This document shows, piece by piece, positions 5,887 through 12,744 of a stretch of DNA of 18,902 nt (position 1 is its first letter; each line of letters starts with the position of its first letter). A program made the position numbers and the translations under genes. Under the pieces are notes generated by a model. That model had not been told where the DNA came from. It was given only the letters and a program-made list of their open reading frames with translations, and did not search any database. Source of the stretch: an uncultured Oscillospiraceae bacterium (GTDB taxonomy: Bacteria > Bacillota > Clostridia > Oscillospirales > Oscillospiraceae); the NCBI GenBank assembly GCA_900756575.1, contig CAAEKQ010000049.1, forward strand, positions 1 through 18,902. Reading direction: 5' to 3'.

Positions 5887-5913
5887 CAATAACCTTATAG
5901 GAGGAAAAACACT

Positions 5914-6630
5914 ATGCAAAAAGCAATCATCGGCAAGAAAGTGGGTATGACCCAGATCTTCGATGAGAGCGGCAAGGTCATTCCGGTTACCGTAGTGGAA
6001 GCCGGCCCCTGCACCGTTACTCAGCTGAAGACCGTGGAAAAGGATGGCTACGCCGCAGTTCAGCTGGGCTATCAGGACGTGAAAGAGTCCAAGCTCACCA
6101 AGCCTGAGGCCGGTCATCTCAAGAAGGCAAATGTTGCCCTCAAGAAGGTTCTCAAGGAGTTCCGCCTGGAGAACAGCACCCTGCAGGTTGGCGACGAGGT
6201 AAAGGCTGACGTCTTTGCCGCCGGCGATAAGATCGACGTGACCGGTATCTCCAAGGGCCATGGCTATCAGGGCGTTATCAAGCGTTTTGGCGCACAGCGT
6301 ACTCCCACCACTCACGGCGGCGGCCCTGTCCACAGACATGCCGGCTCCATGAACTCCTGCTCCACTCCTTCCCGTATCTACAAGGGCAAGATTGGCGCCG
6401 GTCAGATGGGCGTAGATCAGGTTACTGTGCAGAATTTGGATGTTGTAAAGGTCGACGCTGAGCTGAACATGATCGTGATCCGCGGCGCAATCCCCGGCCC
6501 CAAGGGCGGCCTGGTTGTGCTGAAGAACACCGTCAAGAACAATAAGGTCAAGCAGGCTGGCGCAGACATCAGCAAGAACCCGCAGAAGGCTTCCGGACGT
6601 AACCCGCAGAAGGCTTCCGCAAGAGGCTAA
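5914..6630 (+). CDS. rplC: 50S ribosomal protein L3
   Basis: 238 residues against a usual length of about 205-215; the excess is a basic C-terminal tail. L3 is an early assembly protein whose extended loop reaches towards the peptidyl transferase centre. The N-terminus GKKVGMTQIFDESG and the middle segment GHGYQGVIKR are typical. The central loop reads THGGGPVHRHAGSMNSCSTPSR, then YKGKIGAGQMG. The tail after about residue 206 is Lys/Asn/Gln-rich and contains a duplicated NPQKAS unit. ATG 5914 follows AGGAGG. An 18-base gap separates it from rplD. Confidence 0.97.
   Translation: MQKAIIGKKVGMTQIFDESGKVIPVTVVEAGPCTVTQLKTVEKDGYAAVQLGYQDVKESKLTKPEAGHLKKANVALKKVLKEFRLENSTLQVGDEVKADVFAAGDKIDVTGISKGHGYQGVIKRFGAQRTPTTHGGGPVHRHAGSMNSCSTPSRIYKGKIGAGQMGVDQVTVQNLDVVKVDAELNMIVIRGAIPGPKGGLVVLKNTVKNNKVKQAGADISKNPQKASGRNPQKASARG
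6577..6619 (+). repeat. 24-base tandem duplication in the rplC 3' end
   Basis: AACCCGCAGAAGGCTTCCG occurs at 6577-6595 and again at 6601-6619, a 24-base period equal to eight codons (NPQKASGR then NPQKASAR). Identity at third positions points to recent slippage or duplication in the L3 tail. Confidence 0.85.
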
Positions 6631-6648
6631 TGGAGAGGAGTGTAATTC

Positions 6649-7272
6649 ATGCCTAAGACGAATGTTTATGATATGACCGGCAAGCAGGTCGGTGAGATCG
6701 AACTCTCCGAAGCCGTGTTCGGCATTGAGCCCAACGCTTCCGTTGTGCACGATGTTGTAAAGAATCATCTGGCGAACTGCCGTCAGGGTACCCAGAGCAC
6801 CCTGACCCGCGCTGAGGTCAGAGGCGGCGGCATTAAGCCGTGGCGCCAGAAGGGCACCGGCCGCGCAAGACAGGGCTCCATCCGCGCTCCCCAGTGGACG
6901 CACGGCGGCGTTGTGTTTGCCCCCAAGCCCAGAGATTACAGCTACACCCTGAACAAGAAGGTTAAGAGACTGGCTCTGAAGTCCGCTCTGTCCGCGAAGG
7001 TTGCTTCCGGTGACCTGATCGTTGTGGACGAGATCAAGATGGACGAGGTCAAGACCAAGACCTTTAAGACCTTCCTGACCGCCGTTGGCGCAGAGAAGAA
7101 GGCTATGGTGGTTACCCCCGAGGTCAACCAGAACGTGATCCTCAGCTCCCGGAACATCCCTGGCTGCAACACCACCTTCGCAAACCTCATCAATGTTTAT
7201 GACATTGTCAACTGCAACAAGCTGGTGGTCGATAAGGCTGCTGTGGCTAAGATTGAGGAGGTATTCGCATAA
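6649..7272 (+). CDS. rplD: 50S ribosomal protein L4
   Basis: 207 residues, normal length. L4 binds 23S rRNA domain I and sends an extended loop into the peptide exit tunnel. That loop is clear at about residues 55-90: RGGGIKPWRQKGTGRARQGS followed by RAPQWTHGG, the L4 signature. In E. coli L4 also represses its own operon through the S10 leader; the long structured leader here makes a similar loop plausible but unproven. ATG 6649 is preceded by GAGAGGAG. Its TAA stop (7270-7272) shares a base with the rplW start. Confidence 0.98.
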   Translation: MPKTNVYDMTGKQVGEIELSEAVFGIEPNASVVHDVVKNHLANCRQGTQSTLTRAEVRGGGIKPWRQKGTGRARQGSIRAPQWTHGGVVFAPKPRDYSYTLNKKVKRLALKSALSAKVASGDLIVVDEIKMDEVKTKTFKTFLTAVGAEKKAMVVTPEVNQNVILSSRNIPGCNTTFANLINVYDIVNCNKLVVDKAAVAKIEEVFA

Positions 7273-7568
7273 TGAAGACTGCATATGACGTTATCCTTCG
7301 TCCTGTGATTACCGAGAAGTCCATGGCAGAGAGCGCTGAGAAGAAGTATGTCTTCGAGGTTGCCCCCTCCGCCAATAAGATCGAGATCAAGCAGGCGATC
7401 GCTGAAATTTTCGGTGTGAAGGTAAAGTCCGTTAACACCGTTAAGACCAAGGGCAAGCAGAAGCGCACCGGCTCCTACCCCATGGGCCGCACCGCTGCTA
7501 CCAAGAAGGCTTATGTTGAGCTGACCGAGGACTCCAAGAGCATCGAGTTCTTCGAAGGCATGGTCTAA
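7272..7568 (+). CDS. rplW: 50S ribosomal protein L23
   Basis: 98 residues. L23 lies at the mouth of the exit tunnel and is the docking site for trigger factor and the signal recognition particle. Typical features are VILRPVITEKS at the N-terminus, VFEVAPSANKIEIKQAIAEIFGVKV, and the basic loop TKGKQKRTG. The start overlaps the rplD stop as TAATG, and its ribosome site GAGGAGG (about 7256-7262) is inside rplD, so the two are translationally coupled. Confidence 0.98.
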   Translation: MKTAYDVILRPVITEKSMAESAEKKYVFEVAPSANKIEIKQAIAEIFGVKVKSVNTVKTKGKQKRTGSYPMGRTAATKKAYVELTEDSKSIEFFEGMV

Positions 7569-7598
7569 TTCAAATCTCAAACAAGGAGAGAACTAATC

Positions 7599-8432
7599 AT
7601 GGCTATTAAAACTTTTAAGCCGACCACGCCGTCTCGCAGAAACATGACCGTATCCGGTTTCGATGGCGTTGATAAGAAGGCGAAACCCGAGCGCAGCCTT
7701 GTGGAGCCCCTCAAGAAGCACGCTGGCCGTAACAGCTACGGCAGAATTACCGTTCGTCATCACGGCGGCGGCAATAAGAAAAAGTACAGAATCATCGACT
7801 TCAAGCGGGATCTCATCGACGTGCCCGGCACTGTCCTCCGCCTGGAGTACGACCCCAACCGCAGCGCATTCATCGCTCTGGTTGACTATGGCACCGAAAA
7901 GCGTTATATCCTGGCTCCCGTTGGCCTGAAGGCCGGTGACACCGTTGTGTCCTCCGCCGCTGCCGACATTAAGCCCGGCAACGCACTGCCCATTGCCAAC
8001 ATCCCCGTTGGTACCGTGATCCACAATGTTGAGATCTACCCCGGCCGCGGCGCTCAGCTGGTTCGTTCCGCTGGCACCTCCGCTCAGCTGATGGCAAAGG
8101 ACGGCGCTATGGCGCAGATCCGTATGCCCTCCGGCGAGGTTCGCTACATCCGCATGGACTGCAAGGCATCCATCGGTCAGATCGGCAACATCGATCACGA
8201 GAACGTTCACCTGGGCAAGGCTGGCCGTAAGCGTCACATGGGCATTCGTCCCACCGTTCGCGGCTCCGTTATGAACCCCAATGACCATCCCCACGGCGGC
8301 GGCGAGGGCAAGAGCCCCGTTGGTCGTCCCGGACCGGTTACTCCTTGGGGTAAGCCTGCAATGGGTTACAAGACCCGCAAGACGAAGAACCCCACCGATA
8401 AGTTCATCGTCAAGCGCAGAAACAGCAAGTAA
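7599..8432 (+). CDS. rplB: 50S ribosomal protein L2
   Basis: 277 residues, full length. L2 is a core large-subunit protein needed for subunit joining and peptidyl transferase activity. N-terminal KTFKPTTPSRRNMTV and the central HHGGGNKKKYRIIDFKR are family marks. The C-terminal stretch from Met225, MNPNDHPHGGGEGKSPVG, carries His230, the equivalent of the conserved functional His229 of E. coli. AAGGAGAG precedes the ATG. Spacing to rplW is 30 bases and to rpsS 12 bases. Confidence 0.98.
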   Translation: MAIKTFKPTTPSRRNMTVSGFDGVDKKAKPERSLVEPLKKHAGRNSYGRITVRHHGGGNKKKYRIIDFKRDLIDVPGTVLRLEYDPNRSAFIALVDYGTEKRYILAPVGLKAGDTVVSSAAADIKPGNALPIANIPVGTVIHNVEIYPGRGAQLVRSAGTSAQLMAKDGAMAQIRMPSGEVRYIRMDCKASIGQIGNIDHENVHLGKAGRKRHMGIRPTVRGSVMNPNDHPHGGGEGKSPVGRPGPVTPWGKPAMGYKTRKTKNPTDKFIVKRRNSK

Positions 8433-8444
8433 GGAGGAAATACA

Positions 8445-8723
8445 ATGAGCAGAAGTGTGAAAAAAGGCCCTTTCGTAGCTCCTGAGCTGTATAAGCGCGT
8501 TGAGGAACTCAACAAGGCCAATGAGAAAAAGGTGCTCAAGACCTGGTCCAGAGCATCCACCATTTTCCCCTCCTTCGTCGGCCATACGATTGCCGTTCAT
8601 GACGGCCGCAAGCACGTTCCCGTGTATATCACCGAGGACATGGTTGGTCACAAGCTGGGCGAATTTGCTCCCACCAGAACCTTCAGAGGTCATTCTGGCA
8701 GCAAGACCACCAATACCAAGTAA
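8445..8723 (+). CDS. rpsS: 30S ribosomal protein S19
   Basis: 92 residues. S19 forms a complex with S13 in the 30S head and contacts tRNA in the A site. The sequence opens with MSRSVKKGPFV and carries the signature STIFPSFVGHTIAVHDGRKH, with VPVYITEDMVGHKLGEFAPT and FRGHSG at the end. All are typical and nothing is missing. AAGGAGG stands eight bases before the ATG. A 14-base gap leads to rplV. Confidence 0.98.
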   Translation: MSRSVKKGPFVAPELYKRVEELNKANEKKVLKTWSRASTIFPSFVGHTIAVHDGRKHVPVYITEDMVGHKLGEFAPTRTFRGHSGSKTTNTK

Positions 8724-8737
8724 GGAGGAAGCATTAA

Positions 8738-9073
8738 ATGGAAGCGAAAGCACACCTGAGTTACGCCCGCATTTCTCCCCGCAAGGTGCAGATCGTCTGC
8801 GATCTGATCCGCGGTAAGGATGTGAAGACTGCGGCCGCAATTCTTATGCAGACCCCCAAGGCTGCTTCTGAGCTTCTCCTGAAGCTCCTGAACAGCGCAG
8901 TGGCCAATGCAGAGAATAACCACGGAATGGATGTAGATAAGCTCTATGTTTCTGCCGTGTCCGCCGATCCCGGCCCCATCCTGAAGCGGGCCATGCCTCG
9001 TGCACAGGGCAGATCCTACAGAATCAACAAGAGAACTTCTCACATCACCGTCGTGGTCAGCGAGAAGGATTAA
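8738..9073 (+). CDS. rplV: 50S ribosomal protein L22
   Basis: 111 residues, normal length. L22 binds all six 23S domains and extends a beta-hairpin along the exit tunnel, where mutations give macrolide resistance. Visible marks are AHLSYARISPRKVQIVCDLIRG at the N-terminus, a long central helix with LLKLLNSAVANAENNHGMD, and the C-terminal GPILKRAMPRAQGRSYRI followed by RTSHITVVV. The tunnel-tip region PRAQGR is intact. AAGGAGG precedes the ATG by eight bases. Confidence 0.98.
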   Translation: MEAKAHLSYARISPRKVQIVCDLIRGKDVKTAAAILMQTPKAASELLLKLLNSAVANAENNHGMDVDKLYVSAVSADPGPILKRAMPRAQGRSYRINKRTSHITVVVSEKD

Positions 9074-9088
9074 GGCAGGAGGTAACTT

Positions 9089-9850
9089 ATGGGACAGAAA
9101 GTTAATCCCCATGGACTGCGCGTTGGCGTAATCAAGGATTGGGACTCTCGCTGGTATGCCCGCGAGGATAAAGTGGGTGATCTGGTAGTTGAGGATTACA
9201 ACATCCGCAAGTACCTCAAGAGCACTCTGTACTCCGCCGGCATTGCCAAGATCGAGATTGAAAGAGATAACGCGAACAAGGTTCGCATCAATATTCACTG
9301 CTCCCGCCCCGGCGTTGTAATCGGCAAGGGCGGCAGCGAGATTGAGAAGCTCCGCCTGAAGCTGGAAGCTATGCTCAAGAAGCCCGTGAACGTCAACATC
9401 GTTGAGGTTCGCAGCCCCGACGTGAACGCTCAGCTGGTTGCCGAGAACATCGCAGCTCAGCTGGAGAAGCGTATCGGCTACCGCAGAGCCATGAAGAAGG
9501 CAATGCAGAACGCCACTCGCCTGGGTGCTAAGGGCATCAAGGTTACCTGCGGCGGCCGTCTTGGCGGCGCTGAAATCGCCCGCAGCGAGACCTACCACGA
9601 GGGCACCATCCCCCTGCAGACCATCCGTGCCGACATTGACTACGGTTTCACCGAGGCCAACACCACCTATGGTAAGATCGGCGTTAAGGTTTGGATCTAC
9701 AAGGGCGAGGTTCTCAACTCCACGCTCCGTGAGACGAAGGTTGAGCAGCCCAGACGTGATCGCAGAAACAATGACCGTCGTGGCGACCGCCGCGGCAACA
9801 GAAACTACGGCAACAGAAATAACAGCCGGAGGGAAGGAGGCAACCGCTAA
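9089..9850 (+). CDS. rpsC: 30S ribosomal protein S3 with Arg/Asn-rich C-terminal tail
   Basis: 253 residues; bacterial S3 is more often 205-235. S3 lines the mRNA entry tunnel with S4 and S5 and takes part in unwinding mRNA. The type-2 KH domain (about 39-110) has its loop VVIGKGGSEIEKLR with I78-G-K-G-G82. The C-terminal domain includes GRLGGAEIARSE and YGFTEANTTYGKIGVKVWI. The last 34 residues (220-253) are low complexity, with 13 Arg and 8 Asn plus Gly, and no hydrophobic core, so they should be disordered and exposed on the solvent side. CAGGAGG precedes the ATG. The stop overlaps the rplP start as TAATG. Confidence 0.97.
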   Translation: MGQKVNPHGLRVGVIKDWDSRWYAREDKVGDLVVEDYNIRKYLKSTLYSAGIAKIEIERDNANKVRINIHCSRPGVVIGKGGSEIEKLRLKLEAMLKKPVNVNIVEVRSPDVNAQLVAENIAAQLEKRIGYRRAMKKAMQNATRLGAKGIKVTCGGRLGGAEIARSETYHEGTIPLQTIRADIDYGFTEANTTYGKIGVKVWIYKGEVLNSTLRETKVEQPRRDRRNNDRRGDRRGNRNYGNRNNSRREGGNR

Positions 9851-10284
9851 TGCTTCTGCCTAAGAGAGTTAAATACCGCAAGCAGCAGAGAGGCCGCATG
9901 AAGGGCGCTGCTTCCCGCGGAAATTTCGTGGCTTACGGCGAGTACGGCATTGCCGCTTGCGAGCCCGGCTGGATCACCAGCAACCAGATCGAGGCTGCCC
10001 GTGTAGCCATGACCCGTTCCACCAAGCGTGGCGGTAAGGTCTGGATCAAGATTTTCCCTGACAAGCCTGTTTCTAAGAAGGCAATCGGTACTCGAATGGG
10101 TTCCGGTAAGGGCGGACCTGAGTTCTGGGTTGCAGTTGTAAAGCCCGGCAAGGTCATGTTCGAGATCGGCGGCGTTTCCGAAGAAGTCGCCAAGGAAGCA
10201 CTTCGTCTTGCTATCCACAAGCTGCCTGTAAAGTGCAAGATCGTGGCCAAGGAAGACACCGAGTCCGGAAATGGTGGTGAATAA
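9850..10284 (+). CDS. rplP: 50S ribosomal protein L16
   Basis: 144 residues. L16 organises the A-site side of the large subunit and the central protuberance. It begins MLLPKRVKYRKQQRGRMKG and carries RKGNF-like ASRGNFVAYG, the signature WITSNQIEAARVAMTR, and GTRMGSGKGGPEFWVAVVKPG. The start codon shares its A with the rpsC stop, and the ribosome site GGGAAGGAGG lies inside the rpsC tail, so coupling to rpsC is very likely. The stop in turn overlaps rpmC. Confidence 0.98.
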   Translation: MLLPKRVKYRKQQRGRMKGAASRGNFVAYGEYGIAACEPGWITSNQIEAARVAMTRSTKRGGKVWIKIFPDKPVSKKAIGTRMGSGKGGPEFWVAVVKPGKVMFEIGGVSEEVAKEALRLAIHKLPVKCKIVAKEDTESGNGGE

Positions 10285-10487
10285 TGATGAAGGCAAATGA
10301 ATTACGGGACAAGACCACCGCAGAGCTCGAGGCACAGCTGACTTCTCTGAAGAAGGACCTGTTCTTCCTGCGGATGCAGCATGCGACCAATCAGCTGGAT
10401 AACCCTCTGAAGATCCAGACTGTGAAGAAGGATATTGCCCGAGTCAAAACTATTTTACGCGAAAGGGAGCTTCGGACCGAAGCCTAA
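10284..10487 (+). CDS. rpmC: 50S ribosomal protein L29
   Basis: 67 residues, two helices packed beside the tunnel exit next to L23. The signature KANELRDKTTAELEAQLTSLKKDLFFLRMQ and the second helix IQTVKKDIARVKTILRERE are typical. Two adjacent ATGs (10284 and 10287) are possible starts; the first overlaps the rplP stop TAA. There is only a weak ribosome site (GGTGGTG), so translation probably depends on ribosomes finishing rplP. Confidence 0.97.
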   Translation: MMKANELRDKTTAELEAQLTSLKKDLFFLRMQHATNQLDNPLKIQTVKKDIARVKTILRERELRTEA

Positions 10488-10501
10488 GGAGGTAAACTCA
10501 A

Positions 10502-10762
10502 GTGGAAGATACAAGAGCTTTCCGCAAAACCAGGGTTGGCACCGTCGTCTCCAATAAGATGGATAAGACAATCGTGGTTGCGATTGAGGACAGCGTACAG
10601 CATGCCCTCTACAAGAAGACGATTAAGAGAACCTACAAGCTCAAGGCGCATGATGAGAACAATGAGTGCGGCATCGGCGATACCGTCCGCGTCATGGAGA
10701 CTCGTCCCCTGTCCAAGGACAAGCGCTGGAGACTGGTAGAGATTATCGAAAAAGCGAAGTAA
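10502..10762 (+). CDS. rpsQ: 30S ribosomal protein S17
   Basis: 86 residues, an OB-fold protein that binds 16S rRNA early in assembly. Marks include KTRVGTVVSNKMDKTIVVAIED and KAHDENNECGIGDTVRVMETRPLSKDKRW. The start is a GTG at 10502 placed after a strong AAGGAGG; no in-frame ATG lies nearby until the Met at 10559, which would remove an essential strand, so the GTG is firm. Gaps are 14 bases to rpmC and 13 to rplN. It is the last gene of the S10 block. Confidence 0.97.
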   Translation: MEDTRAFRKTRVGTVVSNKMDKTIVVAIEDSVQHALYKKTIKRTYKLKAHDENNECGIGDTVRVMETRPLSKDKRWRLVEIIEKAK

Positions 10763-10775
10763 GGAGGCCGGTTCG

Positions 10776-11144
10776 ATGATTCAGCAGGAAAGTTACCTGA
10801 AGGTTGCCGATAATACCGGCGCCAAGGAAATTAAGTGCATCCGTGTTCTGGGCGGCTCCAAGCGCAAGTACGGCAACATCGGCGACGTAATCGTTGCTTC
10901 CGTGCGCAAGGCTGCTCCCGGCGGCACTGTGAAGAAGGGCGAAGTCGTTAAGGCTGTCATCGTCCGTACCTGCCGCGGCGTCCGCCGTGCAGACGGCACC
11001 TATGTGCGCTTTGACGAGAACGCAGCCGTTCTGATTAAGGACGACAAGAACCCCAGAGGCACCCGTATCTTTGGGCCTGTGGCAAGAGAGCTCCGCGACA
11101 AGGACTACATGAAGATCCTGTCCCTGGCTCCGGAAGTCATTTAA
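10776..11144 (+). CDS. rplN: 50S ribosomal protein L14
   Basis: 122 residues, the exact usual length. L14 lies at the subunit interface, contacts 16S rRNA (bridges B5 and B8), and is the site where the silencing factor RsfS binds. It starts MIQQESYLKVADNTGAKE and contains the signature CIRVLGGSKRKYGNIGDVIVASV, then VKAVIVRT and FDENAAVLIKDDKNPRGTRIFGPVARELR. AAGGAGG precedes the ATG. First gene of the spc block; no internal promoter is evident before it, so it should be read through from the S10 promoter. Confidence 0.98.
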   Translation: MIQQESYLKVADNTGAKEIKCIRVLGGSKRKYGNIGDVIVASVRKAAPGGTVKKGEVVKAVIVRTCRGVRRADGTYVRFDENAAVLIKDDKNPRGTRIFGPVARELRDKDYMKILSLAPEVI

Positions 11145-11156
11145 GGGGGTACCTAA

Positions 11157-11474
11157 ATGAAGATCAAAAAGAACGATACAGTCGTTGTTCTGTCCGGCAA
11201 GGACAAGGGCAAGCAGGGCAAGGTTCTCTCCACCATGCCCACCGTAGGTAAGGTTCTGGTTGAGGGCATCAACATGGCTGACTGCCACGTTCGTGCAACC
11301 CGTCAGGATCAGGAGAGCGGCATTATTCGTAAGTCTATCCCCATGAGAGCTTCCAAGGTTATGCTGGTTTGCCCCAAGTGCGGCAAGGCTACCCGCGGCG
11401 GCTACAAGATCCTGGAGGATGGTTCTAAGGTTCGCGTCTGCACCGGCAAGCACGGCTGCGGCGAGCAGTTTTAA
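11157..11474 (+). CDS. rplX: 50S ribosomal protein L24
   Basis: 105 residues. L24 starts large-subunit assembly and sits near the tunnel exit. The N-terminal KOW motif is clear (KKNDTVVVLSGKDKGKQGKV). The C-terminal region carries a cysteine knuckle VCPKCGK at 72-77. A second pair, Cys95 and Cys101, is spaced C-x5-C (CTGKHGC) instead of the C-x2-C of most zinc-bearing L24 proteins, and it includes a histidine. AAGGGGG is the ribosome site. Confidence 0.97.
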   Translation: MKIKKNDTVVVLSGKDKGKQGKVLSTMPTVGKVLVEGINMADCHVRATRQDQESGIIRKSIPMRASKVMLVCPKCGKATRGGYKILEDGSKVRVCTGKHGCGEQF

Positions 11475-11492
11475 GAAAGGAGCGTATAAAGA

Positions 11493-12032
11493 ATGCCTAC
11501 TTTGAAGGATAAGTACAAAGCTGAAATCGCTCCTGCTATGATGACTAAGTTCCAGTACAAGAGCGTCATGGAGATCCCCAAGATCGACAAGGTTGTCATT
11601 AACGTCGGTTCTTCCGAGGCAAAGGACAACGCAAAGATCGTGGAAGCCATTATCAACGACATTTCCACCATCACCGGTCAGAAGGCTGTCCCCACCAAGG
11701 CTAAGAAGTCTGTTGCAAACTTCAAGGTCCGTGAGGGTCAGACCGTCGGCGTGAAGGTCACCCTCCGTCAGGACAAGATGTGGGAGTTCCTGGATCGTCT
11801 GTTCAACGTGGCTCTGCCCCGTGTCCGTGACTTCCGCGGTATCAACCCCAACTCCTTCGACGGCAGAGGCAACTACTGCTTCGGCATCAAGGAGCAGCTG
11901 ATCTTCCCCGAGATCGAGTATGACAAGGTAGACGCCATCCGCGGCATGGATATTGTGATCTGCACCACTGCCAAGACGGATGAAGAGGCAAAAGAGCTGC
12001 TGACCATGGTGGGCGCTCCCTTCTACAACTAA
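11493..12032 (+). CDS. rplE: 50S ribosomal protein L5
   Basis: 179 residues, normal length. L5 holds 5S rRNA in the central protuberance and contacts P-site tRNA. Marks include LKDKYKAEIAPAMMTKFQYKS, VMEIPKIDKVVINVGSSEA, and a DFRGINPNSFDGRGNYCFGI segment, then IEYDKVDAIRGMDIVICTTAKTDEEAKELL. AGAAAGGAG precedes the ATG with a rather long gap of about 11 bases. The rpsZ gene follows after 15 bases. Confidence 0.98.
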   Translation: MPTLKDKYKAEIAPAMMTKFQYKSVMEIPKIDKVVINVGSSEAKDNAKIVEAIINDISTITGQKAVPTKAKKSVANFKVREGQTVGVKVTLRQDKMWEFLDRLFNVALPRVRDFRGINPNSFDGRGNYCFGIKEQLIFPEIEYDKVDAIRGMDIVICTTAKTDEEAKELLTMVGAPFYN

Positions 12033-12047
12033 TCGGAGGAAAGAATA

Positions 12048-12233
12048 ATGGCTAGAAAGTCTATGGTAATGAAGCAGCAGAAGGACCCCAAGTTCTCTAC
12101 TCGCTACTATAACCGCTGCAAGATCTGCGGCAGACCCCATGCGTATCTGCGCAACTACGGCATTTGCCGTATTTGCTTCAGAGAGCTTGCCTACAAGGGC
12201 CAGATTCCTGGCGTCAAGAAGGCAAGCTGGTAA
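12048..12233 (+). CDS. rpsZ: 30S ribosomal protein S14, zinc-binding short type
   Basis: 61 residues, the short zinc-dependent (type Z) S14, often also labelled rpsN. The zinc ligands Cys24, Cys27, Cys40 and Cys43 form two C-x2-C pairs (RCKICGRP and GICRICFRE). The ending GQIPGVKKASW is invariant in the family. S14 joins S3 and S10 in the 30S head. CGGAGG precedes the ATG. A 100-base gap with hairpins separates it from rpsH. Confidence 0.98.
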   Translation: MARKSMVMKQQKDPKFSTRYYNRCKICGRPHAYLRNYGICRICFRELAYKGQIPGVKKASW

Positions 12234-12244
12234 TATACGGACGC

Positions 12245-12310
12245 CGGAAGTCTTCCCGTTCACTCCGGGCGGGATGATACTCCGGCTGTCACCACAGCCT
12301 TCGCGGCTGT
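12245..12310 (+). promoter_or_regulatory. Hairpin-bearing gap between rpsZ and rpsH
   Basis: Within the non-coding 12234-12333 I can fold CCCG (12255-12258) with CGGG (12266-12269), and ACAGCC (12294-12299) with GGCTGT (12305-12310) around TTCGC. CCGGA at 12245-12249 can also pair with TCCGG at 12265-12269 or 12281-12285 as alternatives. No T-run follows, so it is not a terminator. In E. coli, S8 represses the spc operon by binding mRNA near rplE; a comparable role here directly before the S8 gene is only inference. Confidence 0.5.
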
Positions 12311-12333
12311 AATTCATAACAGGAGGTTCACAA

Positions 12334-12729
12334 ATGCAAATCACAGATCCTATCGCTGATATGCTCACCCGTATCAGAAACGCCAACAACGCTAAGCATG
12401 AGTCCGTGAATGTGCCTGCTTCCAAGCTGAAGCTGGCCATCGCCAAGATCCTCTTCGAGGAGGGCTACATCAAGTCCTACCAGTTCGTTGAGGACGGCAA
12501 CCAGGGCGTCATCAAGATCACCCTGAAGTACCTGGGTAAGGAGAAGGTTATCACCGGTCTCCGCCGCGTGTCCAAGCCCGGCCTGCGCATGTATGTCGGC
12601 GCTGACGAGCTGCCCAAGGTTCTCCGTGGTCTGGGTATCGCAATCGTTTCCACGTCTAAGGGCGTCATGACCGATAAGGAAGCTCGCAAGCTCCATGTCG
12701 GCGGCGAAGTCCTGGCGTTTGTATGGTAA
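12334..12729 (+). CDS. rpsH: 30S ribosomal protein S8
   Basis: 131 residues, normal length. S8 binds helix 21 of 16S rRNA and nucleates the platform side of the central domain. Marks include DPIADMLTRIRNANNAKHESV, VPASKLKLAIAKILFEEGYI, and the C-terminal signature GLGIAIVSTSKGVMTDKEAR with the rRNA-contacting Ser-Thr-x-x-Gly. AGGAGG precedes the ATG. S8 is a translational repressor of the spc operon in E. coli. Here its gene follows a structured intergenic region that could be its own target. Confidence 0.98.
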   Translation: MQITDPIADMLTRIRNANNAKHESVNVPASKLKLAIAKILFEEGYIKSYQFVEDGNQGVIKITLKYLGKEKVITGLRRVSKPGLRMYVGADELPKVLRGLGIAIVSTSKGVMTDKEARKLHVGGEVLAFVW

Positions 12730-12744
12730 AGGAGGTAAATCTGT

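Noticed and set aside
5865..5893. TTGACA at 5865 as a second promoter before rplC
   Set aside because: At 17 bases downstream the sequence is AATAAC, which is a poor -10 box, and the TTGACA is explained by the hairpin arm.
10743..12446. 567-codon minus-strand open frame opposite rplN to rpsH
   Set aside because: It crosses several intergenic gaps of well-identified plus-strand ribosomal genes and shows no protein motif; it is a shadow of their codon usage.
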